DNA of 64,000 nucleotides. Source: Serilophus lunatus. Taxonomy: Eukaryota; Chordata; Aves; Passeriformes; Eurylaimidae. Location of the stretch: NCBI GenBank assembly GCA_013399895.1, contig VXBA01000405.1, positions 381,353-445,352 on the forward strand, given 5' to 3'. The notes below the pieces were generated by a model. The model was not told the origin of the DNA. It saw nothing but the letters and a program-made list of their open reading frames with translations, and searched no databases. How positions within the stretch are numbered: position 1 is the stretch's first letter; each line of letters begins with the position of its first letter. Position numbers and translations under genes: made by a program. Positions 13,201 through 28,200 of the stretch are shown piece after piece.

Positions 13201-16200
13201 CAACCTTTCCAGCAACCTTTCCACCTCATGAGTTTAAGTGCCCAGCTTGTTCCACATCACTACATTCAGTCCTGTGAACATATTAAGTCTGACAGCAACC
13301 CAGAAGGCCCCCATTTAGAAGATCTTTAGACTTTCTCCATGACATATTCTACACAGGGCATCACGCTAAGGGCACGGCAGCCTGGACTCCCAACTGCTGC
13401 ACCGGGAAAAGGGTTCACTGAGAGAGACTCCTCAGTCTGAAGGACCTAATGCTACTTTAAATCACTTCTCTTTTCTGTCTGCTGGTTTTAAAACCCCAAG
13501 ACAGATAAACACAGACAAAACAGGCCCCTTCAGCAAATATTGCTCATCAAGTAGACATCTGAATTTTGGTGTGTCTGTGTCATAAGAACGTCTTCCCACC
13601 ACAAGTCTGGGTCCTATATAAAGAGTTTGGTTCCCATGGATTTTCAAGCTCAACAACAAAAAGTGTCAGGCCATCAGATGACAACAGAGACATCAAACTG
13701 GTATCAGACTGTGATTTCCCACTCACAGCACTGACTTGAATGTTATTCAGGGTGACTGTTGCTGTTCCTTTGACCGCTTTACTTTTCTTTTTGAGTGCTC
13801 TGGATGGACCAACTGCTATTGTATTTGGGAGAAGTGCATGTCTTTGCTTCTGCATAGACTAGACCACCTTAAACAGAGAAGCAGAAAAAAAAAAAGCCCC
13901 TAAAGTTAACTTCTGATAACAAAGGGGTGGTGGAAATTTGAACTTTGTACCCACTTGTGAACATCAGCTAATCACGAGGGAACTCAGTTCCTTTCCTACA
14001 TCAGGACAAGCTGTTTGCCTATTGCTTGAGTAAGATAGACTCCGTTCATGAAGAACCCAGCTGAAAAATCAGAAGATGGTTTTTGTTTGTTTTTTTTTAA
14101 TGTGGTGGGCTTTTTTTCCCCCTGTTTTAAATGAAACTGTACCCCACAGTAAGGTTCAGACCAACAAAAAACTGAGTATTCATAGATGTTTTTGTCTACA
14201 AGAAAACCCTAGTTCAATAGCCAGAGAAACAATTTTTAACCTGTGACAATAAAATACCATTTCACAACTGTGTATACATTCTAATTCATCAGTTATGTAC
14301 AGCTTCTTTAATGTGCCATTTGGTTGACATTTTAGGATAAGTAATTTTTTGCAGCTTTATCATGAATTAAAATGCCCATGTTACATAGAACAATAATTAA
14401 GAATCTTTGGGTGACTCCATTTAGTAGGGCCTCTTCTGTGTTTCCTTCCTTTTCACCTCTGGTCTGGGTGACTATAGTGGAAAAATGGTTTAATTTCTAT
14501 ATTATGAGTCTTTACAATGACAGTTTTTAATTTGGGTTCTGTCCTTAACCCTCTCATCATACCCCAGCCAAACAAATACCCCAATACCAATATTTAAAAA
14601 CACTAAAAGCTTTTTCACAGGCTTTTGAACTCAATACCTGAAGAAAACAGCTCCAAACAAAGCCTGAGCTAATTCTGGATGCCAGCAGGGGGCACTTCAA
14701 GTCCAGAGGATCATCAAAAAGAATTCCAAACACTTTCCCTCTTGGGCTGTTACAGCTTTCTACTGAGTGCTCAGATCCCAAGGTCAGGAGCAGGTGAAAC
14801 TGCCGATCAGAATGAAAAGCCTACATGAGCAAACCACTCTTTAACTGTTGTGTTTTCGTGATGCAACAAATTTTTCCTCTTTATCATCTCTTACATTAAA
14901 CATAAGACCAGAATATTTGTCTGAGTTCCAACACTAAAGAGCATCACTTGACCATTTTTTTCAAATGCCAGGAATAACCAGGAAAGTTACAGTGACAATG
15001 ACTAATTCCATCAACTAATTCTAAGCCAATAAAAGATGCAGGAGTGACCAGGTTGCTGCATTTGCCAAGCACATTGGGACTTCCAATCACAGGGACTTTC
15101 CTAAACTTCATGAGGGCCACATAAAACCTTCAGTAAATGTAAAAAATCCTGCCCAGAGTCCTTCACAGATACAGCAGATAATATTGCTTTAGGAAAACAG
15201 ATTTGAATTTTTTATTTGAATTGCACATTCCCTCAATTTCTCTACAATTGAATTGCAGCACTTGCCCAAAATATTGAACTTATACCAATCATTGTTTTAA
15301 TTCATGACCACAGTAAATTTAAAAAGGGACTGCTAATACAAAACTTGTCCATATTATGGCTTATCTGTACTAAAGCATATGGTTTACAGAGTGGAGACTG
15401 CTGGAGACTCCTCCTGAACACCAGAGCCTTCTGCTTATGCCCATTTTAGGACATAACCTGCTTTTCTCTTGGCAGCTTGTGAGGAATTGTTATTAAAGGT
15501 AAAATATTTAGGACTGTCTAGAACGTCAAAAGTACCAACCACTCCCTGCCCAGAGCCCACTGGCTGCTGCCACACTGCCATTGCCACCGAGCTGCTCCTC
15601 CTGATACAGCAGGCAAGGCTTCAGTTTCCCTGCCTGTGTGCAAGCCAACGCAGCTGAGCTGGCAGGCGAGAGAACGGGAAAAGAGATAGCTGCATTTTCA
15701 GCTGCTCTGGAGCCAGAAGGAAGGAGGAGCTGAAAGCAGGGAAAAGCTATTGAAATGCCAACTACTCCCAGCATACACTCTACAGCATTGAGTTTCTGAG
15801 TACCAGTGGCACAGTGGATCAAACAGGAAGCTATTAAATCACCATTAAATTAAAGCACAACAAGATTAAGCAATGAAGATTAATCAGGCAGAATTAAGTG
15901 CCTGAAATGTGTAGTGTTTTCTCTTTTGCTGTTCTTATTTACTGCTTTTCTCAAGAGTGGTGGGATATTTTCTTTCTTCCCTCTCCACAGAGGAATCGAG
16001 GTCTAGGGTTGACAAACTACTGAGCTACAAGGGATGTTTAAACCAGTAGGAAAGCACTTACTTAACAGGATAAGTAGTAAAAGTGCACAAAAATGCAATG
16101 TTTTTTTTCACTACGTGAAACTGTAAGATGCCTAAGAAAAATTTACATTTTTGTCAGCAGTTCAGAGAACATTACAGAGCGAATTCAGTACTCTTTTGAA

Positions 16201-19200
16201 ACTCTGCTGTTTAAAAAGCCTGCTTTCTTTTGGAGTTCTCCTCTTCATGTGATCCAAACCTATGCTCCTCAATCCCCTCGGAAGGCTCACCGGCAGGGAT
16301 AACCAGGGCAGCAGCAGCCGCCATTTACCTGATGAGGATACACTGGTTGTCATGGCGCTTCCAAAGGCAGCGGTAGCACTCGTTGGCCACAGCGAAGATG
16401 TGAGGTGCAATCTCTCCCATGTGGTGCTTGCTGTATTGCTCCATGGTGGTGCAGTCGTACAGTCCTGGGATGCTCTTGTAAGGGTTCACAGAGGCAACAA
16501 TCGAACCAATGTAGGTCTGCAAGCACACAGCAACACCCAGAGCTGTTATTACACACAGGCTGCAACAGATTAACACTCTTCTCAAATGATATGCAACAAA
16601 TACAGATTTGCAAAACCGTAGCAATCCTTCGGAAGACGGTGGCAGGTAAATTCCCCTGATTTCTTCCTTTCAAGAAAAGCAACAGAAGGACAAAATTTTT
16701 TTCCACCTCTGTCATGTTCTCATGCTTACCCCACTTGCAGCACAGAGCTTATTGGCTGTACAAACCTCTGCCTTAATGCTGCTCACAGCTGCAGAGTAAT
16801 GCTTATGAGCACTGGTTTACAGCTGCTTCTCATGTGTTCTTAGGGACTCGCTGAACTTACCAAAAACCTAACTGTGTCCTAGGCGTTGGTACAAAAATCT
16901 GTATTTCCACATAGAGTATGCAAGTCCTTCTCTGCTACTCATTTTTAAAACCGAAGTATCAGACATTGTAGTAGACACTAGCATTATTATATGATGGCAG
17001 CCTCTAAGAAAAGCATGTGAACTGGCAGTTGCTCCCAATATTCTGCGTTTCTGTAACTTAATTTATTACTTGTTGATGCACAATGGCACCTGATAAGGCA
17101 TTCATTGCTATCCCACTACAATTGGAGAGCACATCAGTTAAAACCACCCAAGTAGCAGTTTATGACCATTTCCACTGCCCTAACTCATTAGGCTGTGGTA
17201 ATCTGATCATTTGCAACAGTCTATTTGCAGTGCTGTTCATTTTCTCACTTACTCTCTATTCGGTTCAATACATTTTTCAAATAAAATCATATTAAAGTGA
17301 GGTAGCAGATAACATTAAACCTATCTCCAGAATTTCCAGTACATTTCTTGGGCACATGAAATTGATTGATGGTGTGTGTGCTGTTACTGCTACAATGCTA
17401 ATTTCATTTGGTTAAACACCCTTTCTGGGGTTCCAGGCAGGAAGCTGACACCTGGCTTCAGCAGCCCTGCTCTGGAGTTGTGAAGAGCCAGGCTGCACAG
17501 TCTCCAGCCCTGTAACACAGCCCCCATGCACAGACAGTTGCCTCAGCAGCAGTCAACAACCTTCTTGTCACCGACAGGAACCAGCTGTGAAGCTGACAGC
17601 AGGACTGGAGCGCTCTTCATCTCTACAGCACCCTATCCACAAAGGGATGGATAGAGCCAACAGCATCTTGCATGCCAAAGGAATGCTGCCCCATATGCTC
17701 CTCCTGCAGCCTCCTTCTTCCCAGTACAAGCCACCATAGGGGCACTCGCTGAGAAACAGGGACCATCAGCTCCCCCATGTTTTGCTTTCCTCTCCCTTCC
17801 TTTCCTCTCCGCCAGTCTCTTCCACAGCATTTACAGCCCGCATCTACCTGCCTCCCTCTTCTTCTCCTTAATTAACATGCAATTATCACTGTGTATCAGC
17901 TCTCCTTTCTCACTGTTACTCTGCTGTTACACTCCCCATTATCCACCTGTCCGCCCTCCATCAAGCCCGACACAAATTGCAGCTCTGAGCTTTTTGTAGG
18001 AGAACTACAGCAGTGTCCTTGAAATTATGACAATTTTATTAGCTGTAAGGGGAATATCCTTCCTCGCTGTAACTCAAGTACCTTTTACAGAGTGGTGAAC
18101 TTTCAGTCTGCATGTTTTATAACCCCCCATCATGCTGTGCAATAGATCACAAGGTTTCATCTAAAGGAGAGATACCATTTCAACACAAGATCATATCACA
18201 GGGCAATTACAGCACTGAGACAACAGCTTAATTTCCTGGGATCAACTCCTCTTGTGTTCTTAAATAAGTAATAAGGAAGCCTCTGAAAACAAACTTCCTC
18301 TCTTTGATACATATTTCAGCACAGATTGCACAGGCAAAATTTTAAGAGGCTTTTTTTTTTTTTAATTACATGACTACAGTGCAGGTGTGATCAATAAACC
18401 AGACTGCTACAGATCTTTGTCTTTACCTTATTAAAGTCTGTCTAAGGTATTCTGAAAAGAGTAATTTAAGGCACACCATCACAGCAGATGCCATGGCAAA
18501 GAAGCAAATTAAAAAAATCCCCATGAAACACGATACCATCTAACTTTACAACAAAGCAATCACTCTATTGCTTCTGTGAGAAAAATATCTTCCTGTACTA
18601 AAGCACTGGCAAAACTGCATAACCATGGTCTACACACAGCAATTTTTCTTGCTTTTCCTCTTTTAAATGTTAAACATCAGAAGAGGTGACAGCAGCCCAC
18701 TTCTGCACACACTTGTTTAACATAGGCAGTCTTTCATATGGCTTAAAAATAACTTTTTAAAAAAGATAGGAACACTTCCAGAATGTTAGTCATTACTGAG
18801 AATAATAAAAGTGTTTTTATTAAATAAAGTCAGCTGGCTTCATTGCCTCATAATTCAGTAAGGTATCATAAAGAAATGGGTAGTGTATTATGGAAATAAG
18901 AGGAACATGGTGAATAGAGAAATGATGCTGGTGAAAGCAATTCCTAAATCACCTCATGAAGTAACGCTTAAGATATGTCACTATTTTAAAAAATCCTTCT
19001 TTATGTATTTTTCTTTCAACAAAAATGGAAAGAACCACAACCTCTACTAACACAGGTGTAATTTTGTGGTTCCAGTCTTCTGATGCTTTAAGTATGTACT
19101 ACCTCTTTGCAGAACATGTTAAATATGTGCTCAAACCAAATTATAATGATACAGGATAGAACAAACTCAGGCCTTTAAAAACTAGCTTCCTCATCCCAAG

Positions 19201-22200
19201 GGAAGATCACAAAAAAAGTATATTCTTCATACCCACAGTGCATCACATTTATCACCTGCCAAGTGTCACGATCCAACTCAGGTATCTCCATGGACCAAGG
19301 AGGAGGTAGCTGGCCCAGATGAAAGTTCCACTTTTACTCAAGGTAGTTCAGCAAGATACTGATGGGCTGAAGCAGCATCATTATTAAAAACTATTCCAAT
19401 TATTTTAGAAATTCACATTAAAATACAAGTTTTCAAGGTCTGTAAATTTCCTCTTACTTAAAAATATCTTCCATGAGAACCATTTCCTTCATCACTTCCA
19501 GGCTTATTACTCCTCCCATCCAGTAACTATGAGGGTCTAGCTAGTAGCAGTATTTTATTCACAGTAGATCCAAGACTCTACCCTGGCACCTTGAAGAGAC
19601 ACAAAGTCAGGGACTTGGGGTGGTAGGGAGAGCGCATGACCTGCATCCCTATGAAGAAGAACACTACCACCTCCCTATTTCACAGAATCATAGAACAGCC
19701 TGGGTTGGAAGGGACTTTCAACATCACCAGTTCCAAGCCTCTGCCATGGGAAGAGACACCTTTCATTAGAACAGGTTGCTCCACCCAAGACGGCCTTACA
19801 CACTTCCAGGCATGGGGCATTTACAACTTCTCTGGGCAGCCTGTTTCAGTGCCTCACCACTCTCACATCCTAATAGCTAACCTAAACATACTCTCTTTCA
19901 GTTTGAAACCATCTGCACTTGTCTTGTTGCTACATGGTCTCGTAAAAAATCCCTCTCTATCTTTCTCTTAGGCTCCTCCATTTGCCCTCCCCTTGGGGAT
20001 CCTGACCAGCCACCCAACACAACCCCTTTCCTGTAGGACAGACCTTCAAGTTTGGCAAATGCAAGAACCTTAGCATCAAGTTAAATCAGTGTAAAGATAC
20101 ACAAAAAACGCAAAGCTGTTCACTGGACATTTATTGTCTCCTGAACTCTTATTTCTGCACCAGGAATCATCATATGGCAAACTGAAGCTGTTAGCAGTCA
20201 CAAGCAGGATGTCTAAATTACTATATTAGGCTAACATCACCAGGCAAGTGAAATTTCAGAAAAGGTATTTTCACATAAGAATGTCACTTCCCCTTTACTT
20301 ATAAGAGAGTAATCTAAATTTTCTTTTTGTTCTTTGCAGTTTCTAATCTGATTCTGGCAGTCAATATTACTCATTTTAATGAACGCATTCGAAAGCAGTT
20401 ATGAATGGGAGAAATGCTTATACATCTGCCAGAGTAAGCAGATGTCTAGCAAGCAGACACAGGAGTTCTGAAGATTTCCAATTGAAACTGTTTGAGGTTT
20501 TTTTCAGCTAAATACTATGAGAGTTCCTATTATAAGCCTGAAACTTTAAATCCATGGCAGTGAACATGACTGTTTACTATTCCCTGTATGACTGTTTGTG
20601 ACTGACTTGGCATTTCAGACAGAATCATATACAAACTCTTGACTTACTTTGGTACAGACTAAACCAGCAACAACCTGTTATCAGATTGCCACTATTATGT
20701 TTATTTAAACTAAAGAATAAATGTAACTTGAGTTACTCAGCCTGAATCCCAATGCAGCAGCTTGATTACCATATTGAAGCTTGAGTTCTTTGTACACTTT
20801 CAAATTTCTACTGAAATTTTACATTGATAATTCATCTGCCTGTAGTGGTTCAACCTGGGCTGGGTGCCAGGGGCCCACTACAGCCACCTTCTCACTCCCC
20901 CTTGCCCAGCTATAGAGGAGAGAGAATATAACAAGAGATTTCATTATTTATGATAAGGACTACAGCAAATTCTTTCTTAATCACCGTCACAGGCAAAACA
21001 AGACTCCATGTGGGAATGATAATCAAATTTATTACTAACAAGATCAGAGCTAAGAGTGAGAGACAATAAAAGACACCTTTTATCCCCCACTCCCTCCTTC
21101 TTACATCCAACCTATTCTCCCGCAGCGGTCAAGGGAAAAGGCGAGGTGGGGGGGGAGGCGTTGCTGTGGTCAGTTGCTGTTCTCAGCCGCTGCTTGGGGA
21201 GAAGAGTCCTTCCAGCCTCATTCCATGGGGTCCCATCCCTCACAGGACACAGTTCCTCTCACAAACTGCTCCGGTGAGAGTCCATCCCATGGGCAGCAGC
21301 CCTTCACCCACAGCTGCCACATGGCTCCCATTCCACAGGGTGCAGTCCCTCAGGCACAGGCTGCTCCAGCGTGGGCCCCNNNNNNNNNNNNNNNNNNNNN
21401 NNNNNNNNNNNNNNNNNNNNNNNNNNNNNNNNNNNNNNNNNNNNNNNNNNNNNNNNNNNNNNNNNNNNNNNNNNNNNNNNNNNNNNNNNNNNNNNNNNNN
21501 NNNNNNNNNNNNNNNNNNNNNNNNNNNNNNNNNNNNNNNNNNNNNNNNNNNNNNNNNNNNNNNNNNNNNNNNNNNNNNNNNNNNNNNNNNNNNNNNNNNN
21601 NNNNNNNNNNNNNNNNNNNNNNNNNNNNNNNNNNNNNNNNNNNNNNNNNNNNNNNNNNNNNNNNNNNNNNNNNNNTGGGGAAACTTCCAGCAGCTTCTCA
21701 AAGAAGCCTCTCCCTCAGCCCTCCCCACTGCCACCAAAACCTGGCCACAGAAAAACCAATACACTGCCCAAAAACTTTCACTCACAAGCCAACGACACTC
21801 CTGCTCCCCCTTTTAGCACAAAAAAAGAAAAAACAAGATTGTTTGCTGATTCTCTGCAAGGACTTTCAAAATTAAAAATTTAAACCCTGTCTTCTCAGCT
21901 AGGCATTGGGTAATGTGATGCCATCACAGGAGTCAAAATGAAAGAAAGGAAGAGATTTTTCATCAGTTCTTTGAAAGTTTTTGTTGTTGTTTTTTTTGTT
22001 GTTGTTGTTTTGCTTGTTGCCTTCTGATACCAATTAGCTTTGAGCCTGTGTCTTGAAATCACCTCAGAGTTCTTCAAACACTGAAAAACAATTTGTTCTT
22101 TAACAAGGTTCAAGAGCTCACAAAGATTGCTGATATCCACAGAAATACTCTAGCGAAACTTAACTTGGTCAGAGTACTCCTGTCTAACATGACAGGGGAT

Positions 22201-25200
22201 TTTATCTTTTTTTTGAGAAAGGCACAATCAATTTACTTTGGTTTCATGCCAAACAAATCTAAATGATGTAAGAAGTTTTACTGATCAAAATACAGTTTTT
22301 CAAGTTATCTTAAAATTACAAGAAACAAGTTGCTATGGATGAATGAAAAACAGTTTGAAATGTTTTTTTTTCCCATGTAGAAAAGGCTTTGAGACTGAAA
22401 GAGAAGAAAGTGGAGCAAGAAATTTCCTCTTCAAAATTTTTTTTAGATTCTCTATAAACAAAAAGCAATGAGAAAGGAACCTGCCCTAATGCAAGATCAC
22501 TTCATTAGTCCCATAAACCAAACATACTAAATATACCAGAACCACATTGTTTTTCATCTTTTCCTATTCATAGATGCTTCTTAGAACTTTTGGTTATATC
22601 CTTTCAGGTTTGCTCCATATTCAGCAATCATCTACCTTCCTTCCACATCTTCTCTTTTATGTAGAGACTTCTCTACAATAACTTCTCTATTTCTGAGGAT
22701 CCTTTATGATTTCTGTGTTTTACCCAAGCTCACTTTTCCCTTGTAAGGTCATTAAAACTATCCCACACTTCTTCTCTCATGACCTCTTTTCACCCTCTAC
22801 ATCAAGCTATCCCTCTGTACTTCCCAGGCTTCTAGCATCTGAAACATCCCAGTCTTCCTTCTTTCATAAATAAATAAAAAAAGGGGCGGCTGGCAGAGCA
22901 GGGAAGGACACACACTTCCATCATGCTTTGCATATATCATGCTACAGGGAGGGTGATAGAGAAGGCAGAAGCAGGCTGGAGGACACTGTTAAAGAGCATT
23001 ATGTGCTGCTCCTGAACGAAACCTTTGATCAACAATCACAACAGAAACCAAAACTGCTTTCACCGTTAACACATGCATTCCTCGGTTTCTTTCTTTGTGT
23101 TTCTTCAGTGACACCAAGAATCAAAATATTCTTCACAACTTCAAACTAGAAATGCTAGAATAGATCAAATATAGAATGAAGATGCTTTGTTACAGATATA
23201 TATATATTAATACTGAGAAACAGAACTTTGTCTAACTCTCTTGATAGGACTTTGAAACCCTTCTGCTTTAGAACAGGAAAAATCTGTTACTACAGAAAGA
23301 TAAGTATTTTTAGAGATGCCTCAAAAAATATGTTTCTGTGTTGTTTTTGAGCAACTCCTGACTTTTCTGGAGTCACTTAAAGAGCTGATTCTGTGTTTGA
23401 AAAGTGCTTCTTTTAAAAAACAGGATATTGGTATCTACTTGGCAAATACTTCAACAAGTATCACCTTTTGGGCTCAAGCATAATAAATGAGAAACTACAA
23501 ATATAACTGCAGTACAACGAGCTCACCTCAAAGCTACTTCTCTGTTACTTTTATACAATGTGTGAGAAAAGATTTTTATCGCTGTTCCACACAACTTGCA
23601 CATCTGTCTTACTTTTAAATCATCATGGCTACATTAACATTACCAATTTACAATACCAGTGTTTTCACAGAACATGCAGTAACAGGCAACATTTCAAAGA
23701 CCAGAAAGTAGCCATCAAATTTTGTTTTCAACACCAAATTTCAAGATGTCAGGATGCAAAACCTAGCAACAGAGAAGTTTGCTACACACTGCAGATATGG
23801 CCTCCATAGTTCCCTGTTGCCTCAGGTAAAGGGACTGAAGGTCATCATGACTGAGTTTATTCTGAGGCAAAGGCAACTAGAACTACATCACATACACATC
23901 AGCACGAACAGGAAAAAGATGACTGGGCCACATTTTGATGTACTTTCTAGGGGAGATAGAAGGAGGGGCAATAGTATGCCATAAAGAGGATGATAATTTA
24001 TGCTGTCGTTCATGGTAGGACCTCGATTTATCCTTACTGTGGTAAGTATACCCTGTCTTTCAGCTAGCCCCATGCTAATTTCAGTGGGACAGAATCCAGG
24101 TTTCTCATGTCTGAAACCAAGCTCCTTTCTTAAAAACCATAATCAAAGTGAAGTACTAAAACTAGAATTTTAAATGTTTTCAACCAATCTAGCCGTTTCT
24201 AAGATGGAAATGACATACTCTATAATCATCTTCACATGCTTGGGCTCCTGCAGCCCTCATTATGTCTGGTGACTCCGAGTGAATTTCCAACCACCCAAAT
24301 TTACATCAGCTTGCTTTTGTGTATCTCTGTGTTCCTTGTCAATGCACACAACATTATGACCCCTAACCTGTCTGTTTTCTTCTCAAAGTCAATTGTGGAA
24401 TTGATTGTAAAATGAGTTGTTTGCAAACACACAGACCACACTACAGATACAAGAGTTAGCATCCAAAGGACAGGATCTTTAGAAGGGAAACAGGACACAA
24501 CAGAGAATGTCACTAAGATCAAGTGCCAACAGGCAGCAACCTACAGCCAAGTCATTCCTACATGTTCTCCTTGTCATTGTTCATGACAAGCATCTTCTCA
24601 GGCATGTTCACACTGCTCAGTTTCACTTTCTCATGTGTTCTAGTCCATGATGGAAGATGCAGCAGCCTTTTCTCCCAACCACCTCCTTGGTGGCCTTTTC
24701 CCTTCCTGTGTTGAGCCCCGGTTAGCTGCAAGGTGTAAGAGACCAAGACATTTTCAAAGCCAGGCTTTATGTTTGTTTCCACTAATGCAGTTCACAAGAA
24801 AATTTTGGAAGGCAACTGTTGGGCAACAGCACATCCTATCCAGATGCAGCCTATCAGTTATGTTGACCCTTCAACTCAGCTACTGCGACCTTAAGCTTCC
24901 CTTGGTACAAGAGTATTAAGCAACACCATCCTATTCCCAAGCCCCTCTGAGGGCAAAGGGTATGTTATTTTTGCATGAAAAAAGTTTTACTTTTTAACCT
25001 AGCTACCTTAACTTTTAAACTAAGAGAATCTTTCTACTCCCTACAGCTTCAGTCTTGCACATTCACAGAGTCCTTGTCCTAGGAACCTACATGAAACTGT
25101 CTAGATCTGACTGTTTCTTAAGGATTAAAAACTGAGTTTTGATCACCTTAGCTGCCAATGTAAATACCCAAAATAGAGGCAGACACCTTTCTGCTTAGCT

Positions 25201-28200
25201 CCACAGGAGGCTCAGAGATGGTCAAGAACTCTCCAATGGTTAAGAGATACACTTTAGCTTAATCTCATCTTATTTTCTCCTGCTGAACAGACTGTTCCGT
25301 GTGGATGGGGATTACTCAAGCAAACCCAACAAGTTTCTGTGTAAGTTCTGAATCCTCACCAAAAAAACAATAAAATCCAGTTTGGAAAAGCTGATAAAAG
25401 AGCATTGTTACAGCCAAAGGTAAAAACCAAAACAGTAGACAAAAATACTGACATCAGATAGACATATTTCCTTCTTTAAGAACTTGGCAGGTTTTTGGCA
25501 GTTTTTCTCCTGTGCAAAAGGGATGGAGTCTCCTTGTTTTTATTGCACTTTTTCGCTGACTAATACAATGCAATCTCTACTATGTAGCAGTTCTATCTAC
25601 TGAATGTCAGAATAATGATCTTTTGTGCAGAGACGGTTTATATAAACAATTACAGAAGAGTATCTCTCTTCACTATTGCCCAGTGGATAGAGGCGGTGAC
25701 CTCCTGAATAAAAACACAATCGAATGAGACATTGATTTTTATTTTCATGGGCTGCAAGTTGCTATTTTCATGGGCATGTGTATGCAAGTTTGCACATCAG
25801 ACTGCAGCAATCTGTGTGCACAAGTGTGCTTAATTTTAACCAGACAAGCTCTAGCTCAAATCAGAAAAGGCTCCACAAAAAGCAGAGACCCCATGGCTAA
25901 TCATTTCATTTTGAATGGCCTGTGGCCACACAGTAGCTCTTCCTCCTGCTTTGTTATTGCACAATGCTCAAATGAGTCTTTCAAAGCTGTCTGAAGGTCT
26001 AATTCACCCTCCAGCAAGGAAAAGAAAAAAAATGGTCTTTTTCCTTCCTATAGATTCATCTTGGGAAGATGAAGGGGCTTTTAGAGCAAACACACACAAA
26101 TGAAAACAAAAATGCTGGCAAACGACGCACCAAAGAGAAGTGTCTCTAGAACAATAGAGAAATAATTTTATAGAAAATTTTGCAGATCTGTTTCATTCTG
26201 CCTGTAAGCATTTTACATACTGATATCCAGATTTCCATAACTTCCATGGTTCTTTAATGTCTGAGGATCTCTTGTATAGAAAGGGCTTTTTTAGGAGGAG
26301 AGCAGGAAGAACAGGAATTTCGCTTTAACAGAGCATGAAAAGAGGAACAAAAAGCCAGAATAACTGAAATCTAAGTCTATGCCAGGTAGTTAGTTGGATG
26401 GCACTGAACTACTGCCAAATAGCTGTCAGTCTAGAAATCAGGACTAAGATGGCAAATGGTATTAACAGCCAAAAATCTGCTAAATGGAACTTTTGGATTC
26501 CATTTGGTTTTAAAAGGAAAAATTGACAAAGATCAAAAGGAAAAAGCTGAAATTCCTCGTGAAAAAGGGACTACATCTTCTCAAATAAAAATAACAGCCT
26601 GGCTATGAGTGAATAGTCCATTTACAGAGGTAAACAATAGCTATAAAAATTAATCTATTCTCAAGGTATACGGGTTGTTTATGGCCTTTCTAGTATTAAA
26701 CTGCTGGAACATGTGAATAAGGCAGTCGGACAGCACAGCACAAGCAGTAAATTTTGTACAGCTCGCTTTATAGTCAAAGCCTAACTCAGGCAAAGAAAAT
26801 TATGCTGATGACAGGTAAGCAGCCTAAGTTTTGGAGTCCAAATTCCTGGCCTCCTTTCGATGACTTTGGTGGACTGGAAGCAACAGATCTTACAGAAAGG
26901 AGCTGAAGCTTACCTCCAAGTGAGGCAACGGTGCATGCAGAAGCACTGAGCACCATCTGCAGTAGCTCTGACTGAATGGTACTAAACTGCTGTGGGCACT
27001 TAATGCAAATGACTGATAATCTTGCTTTGGATTTTGCTTGTTGGTCTACTTTCTCTTCTTGGCTCATAGAGTTAGCAGTGACATTAATAAAGGAGTGTGG
27101 AAAACAACATAAAAAGAAGCCTTCAAATTTGGGGAGACATTAGCAATATATACCATCACCAATGACAAAACCTGCACATGATGATAGATTTCTGTTTTGC
27201 AGCTTTCGATATGAAGGTACTATTGAAGTAGGGTTTAGGTATAATACCAAACTCACGGAAGTCAACAGGAATTGACCATATTGCCACTGCATCTATTATT
27301 TACTCCCCAACCAATCAACCAAATGAGAAAAAAATACTGGCACATAGCAGATAGAAAGAGCAAGTTTTTATGTTTTTATAAAACTCTGAACTCTTCTCCC
27401 TCACCATCTGTCTCACTAAAGCAGCTCAATGATAATACAAGATAAGATCCTTATTGCAGCATGTACACCCAGCAGGTTACTAACAACTAGCTAATGTGCT
27501 GCAAACCGTAATATAAATTTATGTGTTTGTGTAGGTGTTGCATACATGTAGTCACTGCATACACTGTGTAGTGTTTCGATAGCTGTGGCATATATAATAG
27601 TGTACTCAATTATACAGACCTTTCTGAGCAGCTTCCCTTTTAATGATATCATGTTGATCGCAACAACCTCAGGCTGAAATACTTGCTAAGGTCTGAAAAT
27701 ATGCACCTTTAAAATCCCCAGTATCCTGTGTTGTGAGGATAAAGTTCAGACAAATGCTCTTTATTGTTTTTGGTATTATAACTATTAGCAGTCCCACAAG
27801 TTATGCAGTGTGGAGGAATTCAGAAGCAAGGTTGGTTAACCAAGTGATGACATTTGTTTACTTCTCATTGTCTTTACAGCTATGTTCTTCCCCTAACATG
27901 TATTTTTTAAAAATGAAAAACAAATAAAAAATAATGATAATTTGCCTGTGGTAGACAATTGTTGAACTATATAACTGACCATCCTTTAGAAAGAAAAATT
28001 ACCAGAAATAAATTTCACTAGACTTCCAATTAAAAGCCTGCTGTGTCTTTATAGATCTCTGTCTGCTGCTCTCTAGTAACAGATGTGAAATGGAAGCTGT
28101 AATTAATGCTTGGAGACAGGAACTCACTTTGAACTACATTTTGAAAACATTATCTGATGTGTGCAAGCATAACATTCTAATTATGGAGGTAAGTAGCTGT

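Noticed and set aside
16350..16715. 121-codon minus-strand ORF over the exon at 16329-16516
   Set aside because: Wrong frame of the true exon, running into intron; the MYO10 frame is unambiguous.
21166..21883. Long ORFs across the N run at 21380-21675
   Set aside because: Open only because N cannot encode a stop; the flanks are LTR sequence.
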